Positions 53,200 through 62,187 of a stretch of DNA of 64,000 nt are shown here, in pieces (position 1 is the first letter of the stretch; every line of letters starts with the position of its first letter). A model generated the notes under the pieces. The model was not told the origin of the DNA. It searched no databases and saw only the letters and a list, made by a program, of their open reading frames with translations. The translations under genes and the position numbers were made by a program. Origin of the DNA: Synechococcales cyanobacterium S06 (GTDB lineage: Bacteria > Cyanobacteriota > Cyanobacteriia > Cyanobacteriales > JAABRE01); contig JAABRE010000010.1 of assembly GCA_011391125.1 (NCBI GenBank), positions 1 to 64,000 on the forward strand, given 5' to 3'.

Positions 53200-53271
53200 A
53201 GAAATCCGATTTTGGTAAAATTTTTTAAGGTTGAGATAATTAATTAGGATTTGGTTAAAAATCGGATTTCT
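53200..53271. repeat. AAATCCGATTT-family hairpin with long loop
   Basis: AGAAATCCGATTTT and AAAATCGGATTTCT are perfect complements about 45 nt apart. It lies in the convergent gap between the topoisomerase and kinase genes. Confidence 0.65.
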
Positions 53272-53297
53272 AGCGCTAAAGCGCAACAACAAACCTA
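53272..53297. repeat. Half copy of the GTTGTTGCGCTTTAGCGC repeat
   Basis: Only the right arm (AGCGCTAAAGCGCAACAACA) is present, directly joined to the preceding hairpin and touching the kinase stop at 53295. Confidence 0.65.
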
Positions 53298-55418
53298 CAA
53301 ATTAAAACCGATTTGTTGAAAGCTTTGCTTAATATTTTGCGCTAAGTTATTTTGGTTTTGTTGCTGATAATATTTAACGGCTTGACGATAACTATATAAG
53401 ATTTCTTGGGAATTACTTTCCTTTTCTAAATTAACCATTACCCACCCTAAATTATGATAAGCTTCTGCATAATTTGGATTAATTTCAAGGGCTTTTTGTA
53501 AGTAAATTATTGCCTGTTTCCATTGCCCATTTTGCGCCGATAATGTGCCTAAACGAAACCAAATTAGGGCATTTTGGGAAAATTTGGCGCTAATTTCTGT
53601 GTAAATTTTCAGGGCTTCGGGTATCTTATTTAAGTATTCTAAAGTTATCCCTTGATTTACTAATATCCAGCTCGATATTTCGGGGCAATTACTAGCTTTT
53701 TGAAAGCTTAATAATGCGTCATTCCAGTTGTTATGTTTGGTCTGTTTCCAACCTTTTAAACCCCAACCATAACCGTTATTTGGTACTTGGTTAATAAATT
53801 CTTCAATGCGTCTTTCGGTATCGGTGGATTGTTGGGTAACTACGGCATTATCCAAGGCGAAAATTAGGTAAGGATAAACCCATTGTTTTATTTCTCGTGA
53901 GATTGGCGAATTGTTATTTTTACTTTTAAATATGGCTTGGGTGGCTGCTCGAATTGCTGGTTTATATTGACCTTGATTAATATTAATCCATGCTTGTATA
54001 CCCAAGGAAAAAGCACAATTATTATCTAATTCTAAAGCCTTATTTACTGCTTGTTCTGCTTCTTTCCAAAACCCTATTTTTCCTAATGACCAAGCTAAAT
54101 TTGCCTGTATCCATGCTTGTTTTGTCGTTAATTTAGTAGCTTTTTGCAATAAATTAACGGCTTCTAAAAAGTTACCTTGGCGACATTTTATTAAGCCTAA
54201 AATTCCATAACTTCTACCGTCTTGGGGTTGTAATTTAAGGGCAGTTTGTGCGTCAATTTCTGCTTGTTTGGGATTAATATAAATCTGTAATAAGGCCAAT
54301 TCCACCGCAGCTTCTCCATTTTCTGGCTCTGAATTTAAGCATTTTTGGTAAGCATTAATAGCTAATTTTAGATTATTTTGTTTTGCTAATTCTTGAGCTT
54401 GTTTGTGTAAAGGAGAGATAAATTTTCCGGTTAAGGCTGTTAGTAATTCCTCCATATTTTGAAACCTATTTTCTACTTTTAACCTCATTCCCGTGAGTAT
54501 TATTCTCTCCATTTTTACACTAATTTCTGGTACGATTAAACGAGGATGAATAAGTGGATCTGGTTCATTGCTGGAAACTGCATTTAATCTGTCCAAAGAT
54601 TCAGCAGGTAGTTTATTGGTCAATAATTCATAAATAGATGCACATAAGGCATAAATATCAGTTGCAGCAAAGGTTTTACTGCGATAGGTATATTGTTCAG
54701 CGGGGGCATAACCCGGAGTTAAAACCCTCGTCATATCCCCTGTTTTTCCGGCGATAAATCCTTTTGTTGAACCAAAATCAATTAATATTATTTTATCCAA
54801 ACTTTCATTTAAAATTATGTTATCTGGTTTAATATCTCGGTGCAAAAAGTTATTATTATGAAGCAATTTTAAAGCATCTATTATTTGTAATAAATAGGGT
54901 GTTAACCTAGTTTCGCTAAATTTACCTTCTGATTTTAAGATGGAATATAGGGTTTTTCCCTCGATATATTCCATGACAATATATGCGGTATTATTCTCAG
55001 TAAAAAAATCATATATTTTCGGAATATTCGGATGTTGACATTTTCTTTGATTTTCTGCTTCCTGTTTAAATTTGTTAATTAAATTTTGTCTTTCCGTGGG
55101 AATTATTCCACTTGGCCAAATTATTTGATTACCTTGGCGAGCCGCTTTTTCTGGCCATAATTCTTTAATCGCAACGGGGATTTTTTTATTCACAAAACTT
55201 CCCTTATAAGTAATACCAAATCCCCCTTCTCCTAACAGTTTTTCTATTTGATAATTACCATTTTTTAAGCTGGTATTTAATGGTAATTGATAGCTGCTTA
55301 TTGTTGGTTGATTTGTGTTAGTTTGCTCTTGGTTTTTATTAATTTCATAACCACATACTACACAATTACTACTATTATCTGGATTATCACTTAAACAAGC
55401 TGGACATTGAATAGTCAT
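53295..55418 (-). CDS. Zinc-ribbon Ser/Thr protein kinase with TPR tail
   Basis: The protein has 707 residues. An N-terminal zinc ribbon (Cys5, Cys8, Cys19, Cys22) is followed by a full Hanks-type kinase domain (about 56-335): glycine loop GEGGFGITYKG, Lys85 in VAIKEL, HRDIKPDN with Asp195, and DFG at 214-216. About eight TPRs follow (about 340-700), ending in NYAEAYHNLGWVMVNLEKES. No transmembrane helix is seen. It is the last gene of the 53-64 kb minus-strand cluster with FHA and VWA proteins, which are plausible substrates or readers of its phosphorylation. Confidence 0.93.
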   Translation of the reverse strand: MTIQCPACLSDNPDNSSNCVVCGYEINKNQEQTNTNQPTISSYQLPLNTSLKNGNYQIEKLLGEGGFGITYKGSFVNKKIPVAIKELWPEKAARQGNQIIWPSGIIPTERQNLINKFKQEAENQRKCQHPNIPKIYDFFTENNTAYIVMEYIEGKTLYSILKSEGKFSETRLTPYLLQIIDALKLLHNNNFLHRDIKPDNIILNESLDKIILIDFGSTKGFIAGKTGDMTRVLTPGYAPAEQYTYRSKTFAATDIYALCASIYELLTNKLPAESLDRLNAVSSNEPDPLIHPRLIVPEISVKMERIILTGMRLKVENRFQNMEELLTALTGKFISPLHKQAQELAKQNNLKLAINAYQKCLNSEPENGEAAVELALLQIYINPKQAEIDAQTALKLQPQDGRSYGILGLIKCRQGNFLEAVNLLQKATKLTTKQAWIQANLAWSLGKIGFWKEAEQAVNKALELDNNCAFSLGIQAWININQGQYKPAIRAATQAIFKSKNNNSPISREIKQWVYPYLIFALDNAVVTQQSTDTERRIEEFINQVPNNGYGWGLKGWKQTKHNNWNDALLSFQKASNCPEISSWILVNQGITLEYLNKIPEALKIYTEISAKFSQNALIWFRLGTLSAQNGQWKQAIIYLQKALEINPNYAEAYHNLGWVMVNLEKESNSQEILYSYRQAVKYYQQQNQNNLAQNIKQSFQQIGFNL

Positions 55419-55463
55419 ATTTTTTTATTAATATTAACAAGTTTACATAATAACTTATAAAAT

Positions 55464-55533
55464 GGTGGGTTACGGTGCGAATTAATCTTTATTTTTTGTT
55501 ATCAAAAACTATTCCGCACCTAACCCACCCTAC
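55464..55533. repeat. GGTGGG/CCCACC palindromic repeat, tandem copy a
   Basis: GGTGGGTTACGGTGCGAAT and ATTCCGCACCTAACCCACC form the arms, with a T-rich loop. An almost identical unit follows 82 bp on. Confidence 0.75.
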
Positions 55534-55545
55534 AATATTTAAAAT

Positions 55546-55615
55546 GGTGGGTAACTATGCGAATTAATTTTTATTTTTTGTTATCAAAAACTATTCCGCA
55601 CCTAACCCACCCTAC
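55546..55615. repeat. GGTGGG/CCCACC palindromic repeat, tandem copy b
   Basis: It is nearly identical to copy a, but the left arm reads GGTGGGTAACTATGCGAAT, so the two arms now mismatch at several bases. Both copies lie between the FHA and kinase genes. Confidence 0.75.
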
Positions 55616-55622
55616 ATTTATC

Positions 55623-56180
55623 TTAATTTGTTTGGAATAAAAAACGGATTTTGGCGATCGCAATTTCATCGCCATTATTAATAATTGTCGGGGAAGTAAT
55701 TCTCGCACTAAAACGTTTTTGACCTAATGTTTTAATAAATACTCCATTAGTTGAACCTAAATCTTTTATTTTCCAAACTCCACTTTCTTGATAAATTTCT
55801 GCGTGTTGACGGGATACGGTTTCAGCACCAAGAAAACCCTCTAAATCAATTTCTACCGGTCCAGTATCAGGGTCAAAAATACCAATTACATTAAAGTCTT
55901 CTAAACTAAATTCGGGATTTGGTGCGTTATTTTGTTTAGCTATTAAACTGCCTATTAATTGGTTTTCTGATGTCGTTAAAGAGGAATCAGTTACAATAAT
56001 TGGAGTCGGATTAAAGGGACTTTCTGTTTCAAAATCTACGGTAATTTCTGGGGTACTTTCTATCGGTAATTTATCAAGTATTGGGTTAGTATTAATTGGT
56101 AATTCCGCACCACAAGCGTCACAAAATTCTGAAGCATCGGGGGTTTTATCGTAGCCACAAACTGTACAAACAATTGCCAT
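55623..56180 (-). CDS. Zinc-ribbon FHA domain protein
   Basis: The 185 residues carry a zinc ribbon at Cys5, Cys8, Cys20 and Cys23 (CTVCGY, CDACG). An FHA domain occupies the C-terminal half with the conserved TVSRQHAEIYQ and LGSTNGVFI motifs (Ser-Arg-His and Ser-Thr-Asn), so it should bind phosphothreonine peptides. The middle region (about 30-90) is a flexible linker. Its zinc ribbon resembles that of the kinase encoded next, suggesting they dock to the same partner. Confidence 0.92.
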   Translation of the reverse strand: MAIVCTVCGYDKTPDASEFCDACGAELPINTNPILDKLPIESTPEITVDFETESPFNPTPIIVTDSSLTTSENQLIGSLIAKQNNAPNPEFSLEDFNVIGIFDPDTGPVEIDLEGFLGAETVSRQHAEIYQESGVWKIKDLGSTNGVFIKTLGQKRFSARITSPTIINNGDEIAIAKIRFLFQTN

Positions 56181-56259
56181 TTTTTACTCCTTTATTATTA
56201 AGAATTAAATATTATTAGGGTGGTATTAGTAACATCCAAAAATCGGATTTCTATTCTGC

Positions 56260-57654
56260 TTAAGTTCCAGAAAATTCTCTAATTTTATCCTCATCAATTT
56301 CATCATTTATATCATTATTCATTTTAATTGTTTTACCTTTTGCACCCATTTTAACGGTTTTGCGCGTACCAGCGGAAATTTTACGAGTTTTTCTTAATTC
56401 GTCTATACCGTCATCCAATGATTCTAACATGGCATTGTTACCGATTTTAACGGTTAAACGACGCGCCGTTTCTAACCATTGTTCTGCTTGGTCGGGGTTT
56501 TCATCTGCTATTTTTGTAGCGTTACTAACCAAGGTTGTAATGTTACTTTGCTGCACATATCCCATTACTTCTGGATCAACTTGTACTCCTCCAGCTCCAG
56601 TAATGAATTGTACGACTAGATTTTGCGGGGGCAATTCTCCGCGACGGTTTAACCCCGGAATGTCATAAGTTAAGCCGATTTGAGCGATTCTCACTTTACA
56701 AGTGGGACGACTTTCGACATTAAGTTCAAGTATGAATATGGTTTCATCGTTGGCTTTAGCGCTACCAATGGGGTACGGTTGATTTATTAAGGGAAAATCT
56801 GCTTGCTCTGGATAAACTCGCGTAATTTTTGCTAATTCGACTCCTTTAACTGTCTTAATATTTAAGGCAATATTATTAATAACTTCTTGTTGTATATCTT
56901 GTATTTCATCAAATAATGTTTGAGGTAAGTTACTGATAGAAACCTGTGTCCCAATTGGGTTTTCTCCTACTAAATGATATAAATTTCCTGCGGTAACATC
57001 ACTTAATTTTATTAACAAGTCTTCGTTATAATCTCCTACCCCTAATGCGGTTATTCCTACTCCATTAGTTGCTAATTTTTCGGCTAATTCTTGACATTCT
57101 AACTCGTCAAAGGTTTGCCCATCTGTAAATATTAAGACTCGACGGGCGCTCATTTTTTGGTTATATAACATTTCCAAGGCTAGATTCATGCCTCTACCCA
57201 GACAAGTGCCACCACTAAAGGTATCTAATTGGGCGATCGCCTGTTCAATGGCTTGGGTTTCCGTCGCTGGAGTTAATCCAATTAAAGTGGAAGCTTGGTC
57301 ATCAAATTGAATTAAGGCTAGTCTATCTTTTGAGCTAAAACTATTAGAATTAACTAATTTAGTTAAGGATTCCATAACTAAATCGATCTTAGTTTTTCCT
57401 CCGGTAACTACATTATATTCATTACCGTCTTTAAAGACAGTTTCTCCCGTAGGTTTTGCGGCTCCGACTACCACTTCAAACATTGAACCACTGGTATCAA
57501 TTAATAAAATTATGTCAGTTTCGGGGCGACTATTTGATACTATTTTAGTGGGTTTTAATTTGAGCATTACAAATAATTTTTGTTGTTCGGTATCCGCTGG
57601 CAAAAATTCCCGATGGGGTGTAATACTAACTAATAATGGTTGTTCTGTTGACAT
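56260..57654 (-). CDS. Cytosolic VWA-domain protein with basic Thr-rich tail
   Basis: The 464 residues have a complete MIDAS site: DTSGS (about 51-55), Thr in SGGTCLG, and Asp in IFTDGQ. A beta-sandwich-like region follows (about 250-350), then a helical segment and a basic tail (RKISAGTRKTVKMGAKGKT) near the C-terminus. No signal peptide or transmembrane helix is seen. In kinase/FHA clusters VWA proteins often scaffold. The Thr residues in the tail are candidate kinase sites for FHA binding; this is inference. Confidence 0.9.
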   Translation of the reverse strand: MSTEQPLLVSITPHREFLPADTEQQKLFVMLKLKPTKIVSNSRPETDIILLIDTSGSMFEVVVGAAKPTGETVFKDGNEYNVVTGGKTKIDLVMESLTKLVNSNSFSSKDRLALIQFDDQASTLIGLTPATETQAIEQAIAQLDTFSGGTCLGRGMNLALEMLYNQKMSARRVLIFTDGQTFDELECQELAEKLATNGVGITALGVGDYNEDLLIKLSDVTAGNLYHLVGENPIGTQVSISNLPQTLFDEIQDIQQEVINNIALNIKTVKGVELAKITRVYPEQADFPLINQPYPIGSAKANDETIFILELNVESRPTCKVRIAQIGLTYDIPGLNRRGELPPQNLVVQFITGAGGVQVDPEVMGYVQQSNITTLVSNATKIADENPDQAEQWLETARRLTVKIGNNAMLESLDDGIDELRKTRKISAGTRKTVKMGAKGKTIKMNNDINDEIDEDKIREFSGT

Positions 57655-57674
57655 TGTTTTGACTCCTAAATAAC

Positions 57675-58064
57675 TTAATCAAAAATACTTTCTAAAGGTG
57701 GTAAAACTCCGAAAGATGGTTCTATTATAGACAAATCTGGAGGCAAAATTTCGGGTTTTTTCTGATTTCCTTGGTCATTAAGTTGATACAATTTATCCTC
57801 AATTAATAGAGGTAAATCTAACTTAATTATAGTGGAACGATAACCTTCGGCGATGTCTTCAATCCAGTAATTAATGATTTGATCAAGATGGTTATTTTTC
57901 ACAGCACATAAACTTTGATTTTGCAGGTTTAAGCGCAAACTTTCCCGAATTTCTTGGTTAAAAATTTGTTCGGGGTTATCTTCTTGATCTTGTCTTAAAT
58001 CTAAGCTATATTTACAGTTTTTATTATCAGTTTTAACCTTTAATTCTAAGGTATATTGCACCAT
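57675..58064 (-). CDS. Hypothetical protein in the kinase/FHA/VWA cluster
   Basis: The 129 residues are not assigned to a family. An N-terminal beta-like segment (VQYTLELKVKTDNKNCKYSL) is followed by a helical middle and a Pro-rich C-terminus (EILPPDLSIIEPSFGVLPPL). It is soluble. Spacing is tight, 20 bp before the VWA gene and 5 bp after the membrane gene, so it belongs to the same transcript. Confidence 0.65.
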   Translation of the reverse strand: MVQYTLELKVKTDNKNCKYSLDLRQDQEDNPEQIFNQEIRESLRLNLQNQSLCAVKNNHLDQIINYWIEDIAEGYRSTIIKLDLPLLIEDKLYQLNDQGNQKKPEILPPDLSIIEPSFGVLPPLESIFD

Positions 58065-58069
58065 ATTTG

Positions 58070-58912
58070 TTACTGGGATGTTTTAACTTCAATAATTACA
58101 TTACCTAATTTTCGTTTCTCACCATTTACTAATTCATGGGTTAATTTTTGCATATTGGGATTATATTCATGGTTAAAATTAATGAACACTTTTTGCTTGT
58201 CTAAATGTATTTTAGCAGTCATAGGTAAATAACCCTGACTTGGGGGTAAATAAATATGACAATTACTCGCACTTCCTAATATTATTGGTTTATCACCGAG
58301 GGAAATGGTCTTTTCTTCTTTGGTTGTATCCCAATGTATCACTAACCATGCTTTTCTCACAATATTTTCGGTAATTGTTAACATTAATCCGATAAAAATT
58401 CCTTTAAAAGAGTCACCAATTGCGACACTAATTAAAGGTGAAATTCCTAAATTATTTAACATAATCTGAAAAAATGCACCTAAAACTCCCGCCAAAAAAC
58501 CCGCAATTAAAGCCGGTTTTTTCGGTAAATTTGGAATAATTGGAGCGATAAAAAAGGCCATAATTAAACTTTCAATTCCCCAAGCTAAACAATGAATTAA
58601 AGTAGTATTTCCTAACCCAATTTTAGTAATAACTAAACCAAATCCTCCTAAAAAACCAGCTAAGGCACTTTTTAAGATAATTGGCGTTATATTTTGATAA
58701 CTGGTGGATAACTTTTTTAAATACCAATTTTGTGATAAAAATAACCCCAAACCGATACCAATTCCGATAAAAGTATCCCAAAAAAGAACACCAATAATAT
58801 TATTATGACCGATAGGATAACCAATTATTGAGCCAATAAATGCACCTATTCCACCTAAGATTGCGAAAATAATTAATTTTTGTACTGTATCTTTGTTAAG
58901 TAAGTTTTTCAT
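58070..58912 (-). CDS. Multi-span membrane protein with FHA-like C-terminus (short)
   Basis: The 280 residues have about six membrane helices in the N-terminal 190 residues, rich in Gly (IFAILGGIGAFIGSIIGYPI), then a cytosolic beta domain with KPIILGSASNCHIYLP, resembling the start of an FHA domain. The SRxxH and SxN motifs are not clear, so phosphothreonine binding is doubtful. It resembles the protein at 62188-63288 in architecture. The two may form a pair. Confidence 0.75.
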   Translation of the reverse strand: MKNLLNKDTVQKLIIFAILGGIGAFIGSIIGYPIGHNNIIGVLFWDTFIGIGIGLGLFLSQNWYLKKLSTSYQNITPIILKSALAGFLGGFGLVITKIGLGNTTLIHCLAWGIESLIMAFFIAPIIPNLPKKPALIAGFLAGVLGAFFQIMLNNLGISPLISVAIGDSFKGIFIGLMLTITENIVRKAWLVIHWDTTKEEKTISLGDKPIILGSASNCHIYLPPSQGYLPMTAKIHLDKQKVFINFNHEYNPNMQKLTHELVNGEKRKLGNVIIEVKTSQ

Positions 58913-58920
58913 TTTCTAAA

Positions 58921-60231
58921 TTACCATTGCTCTTTATTAAATTTATTATAATTAAATATTTCTATTTGACGATATTGTGCAACTGCTATTAATTTCAGGC
59001 AATTTTCATATTCATTTATTTGACCTTTTTGATTATATAAATCAGCAGCTTGTTGATAGCTTTCAATTGCTTGTTGATAATTTTCTAAATTAGAATAAGC
59101 ATTTCCTTTATTAAAATAAGCGCTAACATATTCATGATCAAGTTCAATTGCTTGATTATAATCATTAATAGCTTGTTCGTAATTTTCTATATAATAATAA
59201 GCGTTACCTCGTTGATTGTAACTATTGGGATCAGAAGATATAATTTCTAAAGCTTGATTATAAGATTTTATTGCTTCTTGAAACTTTCCAGATTCTAAAT
59301 AATTATTACCTTCTTGGTAGTAACTATTGTAAGTATCTAAAATTTCTTGAACAATTTTTAAGTTTTTATAAGCATCATAATATTGAGGATTAATTACTAA
59401 AGCTTGTTTGTAATCTTCCACTGCTTTTTCGTATTCTTTTAAATTATTAAAAGCTACTCCTCGATTATTATAAGCTTTAGAATATTTTGGATTAATTTCT
59501 ATTGCTTTACTATAATCTTCTATAGCTTTTTCATAATTTTCTTCATCAAAATAAACGTTTCCACGTTGATAATAAATTTCGGCATAATTAGGGTTAATTT
59601 CTAAACCTTGATTATATTCTTGAATCGCATTATTATATTCACCTAAACCAGAATAAATTATACCCATAACATAGTTTTTGAAAGGAATATTAAGGCTTTC
59701 AATAGTAATTATAAAAATATATAGTAAGACACCAAAGAAGAATAAATATGATTTATTGTTATTTTTGGGCTTAACAATATTCGTTTGTATTTGTGTTATT
59801 AATTCTTGATTATTACTTACAGGAATAGTTGAATTGTTATTTTTTTTATCCTCAAAAATCCTGATCTTATTTTTAAATTTAGCTAAGTTTGAATCATTTG
59901 TATTAAGAAAATAATTCATTTGTTCCTTAAAACTTTCAAAATATTTAACAGTATCTTTGCTTTGTTTTTTACCCTCATTAAGCCATAATAACATTTCGGA
60001 TCTAGTTTCAGGTAAAATAACTGTTCTTAACGTTAATAATCTCACCATTTCTGATGTATATATTTTTTCAGTCAAAGCTAATTTAACGTTATTATTATTA
60101 GCAAATATTTTTTGCCAAAATTCCTCTTTATCTTCCCCTAAATTATCTTCAATAATTTGTAAATGTTCTAATTTAATTTTGACTCGACGAGTTAATCCTT
60201 TAATTGCTCTAATTATTTCTTGTTCATCCAT
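58921..60231 (-). CDS. Membrane-anchored TPR protein
   Basis: The protein has 436 residues. The N-terminal 150 residues are helical and charged (MDEQEIIRAIKGLTRRVKIK). One transmembrane helix spans about 160-182 (LFFFGVLLYIFIITIESL). About six TPRs follow (about 185-425), each of the form EYNNAIQEYNQGLEINPNY. The TPRs and N-terminus lie on opposite sides of the membrane. A protein-contact role within the cluster is likely. Confidence 0.85.
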   Translation of the reverse strand: MDEQEIIRAIKGLTRRVKIKLEHLQIIEDNLGEDKEEFWQKIFANNNNVKLALTEKIYTSEMVRLLTLRTVILPETRSEMLLWLNEGKKQSKDTVKYFESFKEQMNYFLNTNDSNLAKFKNKIRIFEDKKNNNSTIPVSNNQELITQIQTNIVKPKNNNKSYLFFFGVLLYIFIITIESLNIPFKNYVMGIIYSGLGEYNNAIQEYNQGLEINPNYAEIYYQRGNVYFDEENYEKAIEDYSKAIEINPKYSKAYNNRGVAFNNLKEYEKAVEDYKQALVINPQYYDAYKNLKIVQEILDTYNSYYQEGNNYLESGKFQEAIKSYNQALEIISSDPNSYNQRGNAYYYIENYEQAINDYNQAIELDHEYVSAYFNKGNAYSNLENYQQAIESYQQAADLYNQKGQINEYENCLKLIAVAQYRQIEIFNYNKFNKEQW

Positions 60232-60274
60232 AATTTTGCTCCTTATTGCTGTTTAAAAATCGGATTTCTGATAT

Positions 60275-60904
60275 TTATTTTTGCTTTTGTAACCATTGAC
60301 GAAATTCTCTAAGTAAGGCATTTTCACCCATTTGACCTCTTTTTTCTATAAATTTTAAAATATCATTTTTTGATAAAATTGACAACACTTGAGAGTGATT
60401 TCGTATCTCGTAAACCTCGCCCTCTAATACATAAATCGTCAATTCTTGACCATCAAAACGCCATATTTCGCCAATTCCAAGGGCTGCATAAATACTTAAA
60501 CGGTCCAAAGAACTGCTAGTAATATCAATTTCGATCGCCAAATCGGGAGCGGGGTCAAAATTTAAGTCAAAATTCAACTTGCCCCTGATAATTTCTTCAT
60601 GGGTAATGTAGTAACATTCATCTGGTTCAATGCCACGTTGTAAATCTTTTCTACTCCAGGTTGTTGAACCCAAACTATAAATTTCTAAGCCTAAAACTTC
60701 AGTTGTTGTTTCTACCAAACGTGCCAAAAACCGTTTATTAACCTCATGTTCGGGTAAAGGAGTCATAATTTCTAACCTTCCTTGATCATAAATTAATTTT
60801 TTACTAGGATTTTCTGCCAAATCGAGAGCTAAAGCTTGATAGGTTTCCCAACGCACCCCCGTTAAGATAGTTTGGTTTTCTTTTCTTGTTATAGTTTGAA
60901 TCAT
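60275..60904 (-). CDS. Uma2-family (DUF820) protein
   Basis: About 209 residues. A Uma2 domain with ITPLPEHE-like MTPLPEHEVNKRFLARLVET, DLAIEIDITSSSLDRLSIYA and a conserved GIGEIWRFDG is visible. The fold is PD-(D/E)xK nuclease-like, and the role is not established. I place the start at ATG 60902-60904 with AAGG upstream instead of the GTG three codons earlier. It lies within the signalling cluster but may be a passenger gene. It is a different subfamily from the Uma2 at 26880, without the repeat tail. Confidence 0.85.
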   Translation of the reverse strand: MIQTITRKENQTILTGVRWETYQALALDLAENPSKKLIYDQGRLEIMTPLPEHEVNKRFLARLVETTTEVLGLEIYSLGSTTWSRKDLQRGIEPDECYYITHEEIIRGKLNFDLNFDPAPDLAIEIDITSSSLDRLSIYAALGIGEIWRFDGQELTIYVLEGEVYEIRNHSQVLSILSKNDILKFIEKRGQMGENALLREFRQWLQKQK

Positions 60905-60958
60905 GGATAACACCTTGGGTAAATTGTTATTTAGAAATCCTGTTTATATTTGAAAAAT

Positions 60959-62185
60959 TTAAGCTTTGTTTTTTAAATATTTTCCCCACAAATAAAAGGG
61001 TAAAACTCCTCCTAAACCTAATATTAATATGATACAACCTATCATAATTAAACGGATATTTAAAGGTAGTGATCGCCCAAAAACTGGTATAGTATAATCC
61101 TTTATTTCAGAGTTAATAACTGATTTATTTTCAGGAATATTAATCCTAACTTTAACTTGATGTTGTGAGCCTCTTTCGGCATTAGGTTGAGTATAACTAA
61201 TTTCATATTCCCCTAATAAAGCATTGAGAAATAACTCTAAATTAGCCGCAATTTCGTCTGATTTTCCTGAAAATTCAGCGATCCCCCCCGTTAAATTGGC
61301 AATTTGTGCCAGTCTATCTTGATCCACAAATTCATCTTCTGGTACTCTTTTTTTATTAACATCAAATCGGGTTGCCGGTTTAGTTAATTTATATTTATTT
61401 GCTAATTCTTGGGGGGTTAAACCATAACCTAAAGTATGGACAATTATTTGGTCATAAGTAGTTAATAATGCGGTTAAAGTATCAAAGTCTTTTTGTTCAT
61501 TCGGGCGATTATGATAACCATCTGAAAGCAAAATAATAGATAATCTGGGCGGTTTTTCACCTGATTTTTTGGGTGGATAAAAGTTAGGATTATCACGATT
61601 GGCAAAAAATCTAACTGCTTTGGTTAAGGGGTCATAAAGATTAGTAGAAGCACAAGGATCAATGGTTTTTAAATAATCTAGTTGATTTTGTAACTTAATA
61701 TCAGCAGCTGAAAAAAACTTATTTAAACTTTCATCATTAACATTATAACCCTGACATTTTTCATTACCTTCCCCGAAAGGAACAAGGGAAATTTGCGTAT
61801 TTCCACCGCGTTTAGCCGTGATTTTAGTTAATTCTTGAATTGCGTTAATTGCACCGTCTAATTTGCGTTTTTTACCGCTATCTTGAGAGCGCATACTACC
61901 ACTCATATCCAATAAAACAATAATGTAAGCTGGTGGTGGAGTCGCAACTTCGGGAGATTTCCAGTTAGTTAATTTGACAGGTTTATTATCAATAAATATC
62001 TGAAAATTTTGCTCCTGTAAACCCATAATTGGCTTTTTATTTTTGTCAGTAACTTTAACTCGAATGGTTGCGTCTTCTTCCTCAAATAAAGGAGTATCTG
62101 TAATGATAGCTTGTTGTGCTAAAGTCGGGGTAATTAAAGCACTTAACATTAATAAAGATAAACCTAATTTTTGTGTAATTTTCAT
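60959..62185 (-). CDS. Exported, C-terminally anchored VWA protein
   Basis: The 408 residues have a signal peptide (LGLSLLMLSALITPTLAQ), a beta-type domain (about 30-80), then a VWA domain with MIDAS residues DMSGS, Thr in STNLYDP, and Asp in LLSDGYHN. A C-terminal transmembrane helix, LIMIGCIILILGLGGVLPFY, is followed by a basic end. The VWA domain is thus outside the cytoplasm. It is 2 bp from the next gene upstream, so they are translationally linked. It may be the extracytoplasmic partner of the cytosolic VWA protein. Confidence 0.87.
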   Translation of the reverse strand: MKITQKLGLSLLMLSALITPTLAQQAIITDTPLFEEEDATIRVKVTDKNKKPIMGLQEQNFQIFIDNKPVKLTNWKSPEVATPPPAYIIVLLDMSGSMRSQDSGKKRKLDGAINAIQELTKITAKRGGNTQISLVPFGEGNEKCQGYNVNDESLNKFFSAADIKLQNQLDYLKTIDPCASTNLYDPLTKAVRFFANRDNPNFYPPKKSGEKPPRLSIILLSDGYHNRPNEQKDFDTLTALLTTYDQIIVHTLGYGLTPQELANKYKLTKPATRFDVNKKRVPEDEFVDQDRLAQIANLTGGIAEFSGKSDEIAANLELFLNALLGEYEISYTQPNAERGSQHQVKVRINIPENKSVINSEIKDYTIPVFGRSLPLNIRLIMIGCIILILGLGGVLPFYLWGKYLKNKA

Positions 62186-62187
62186 AA

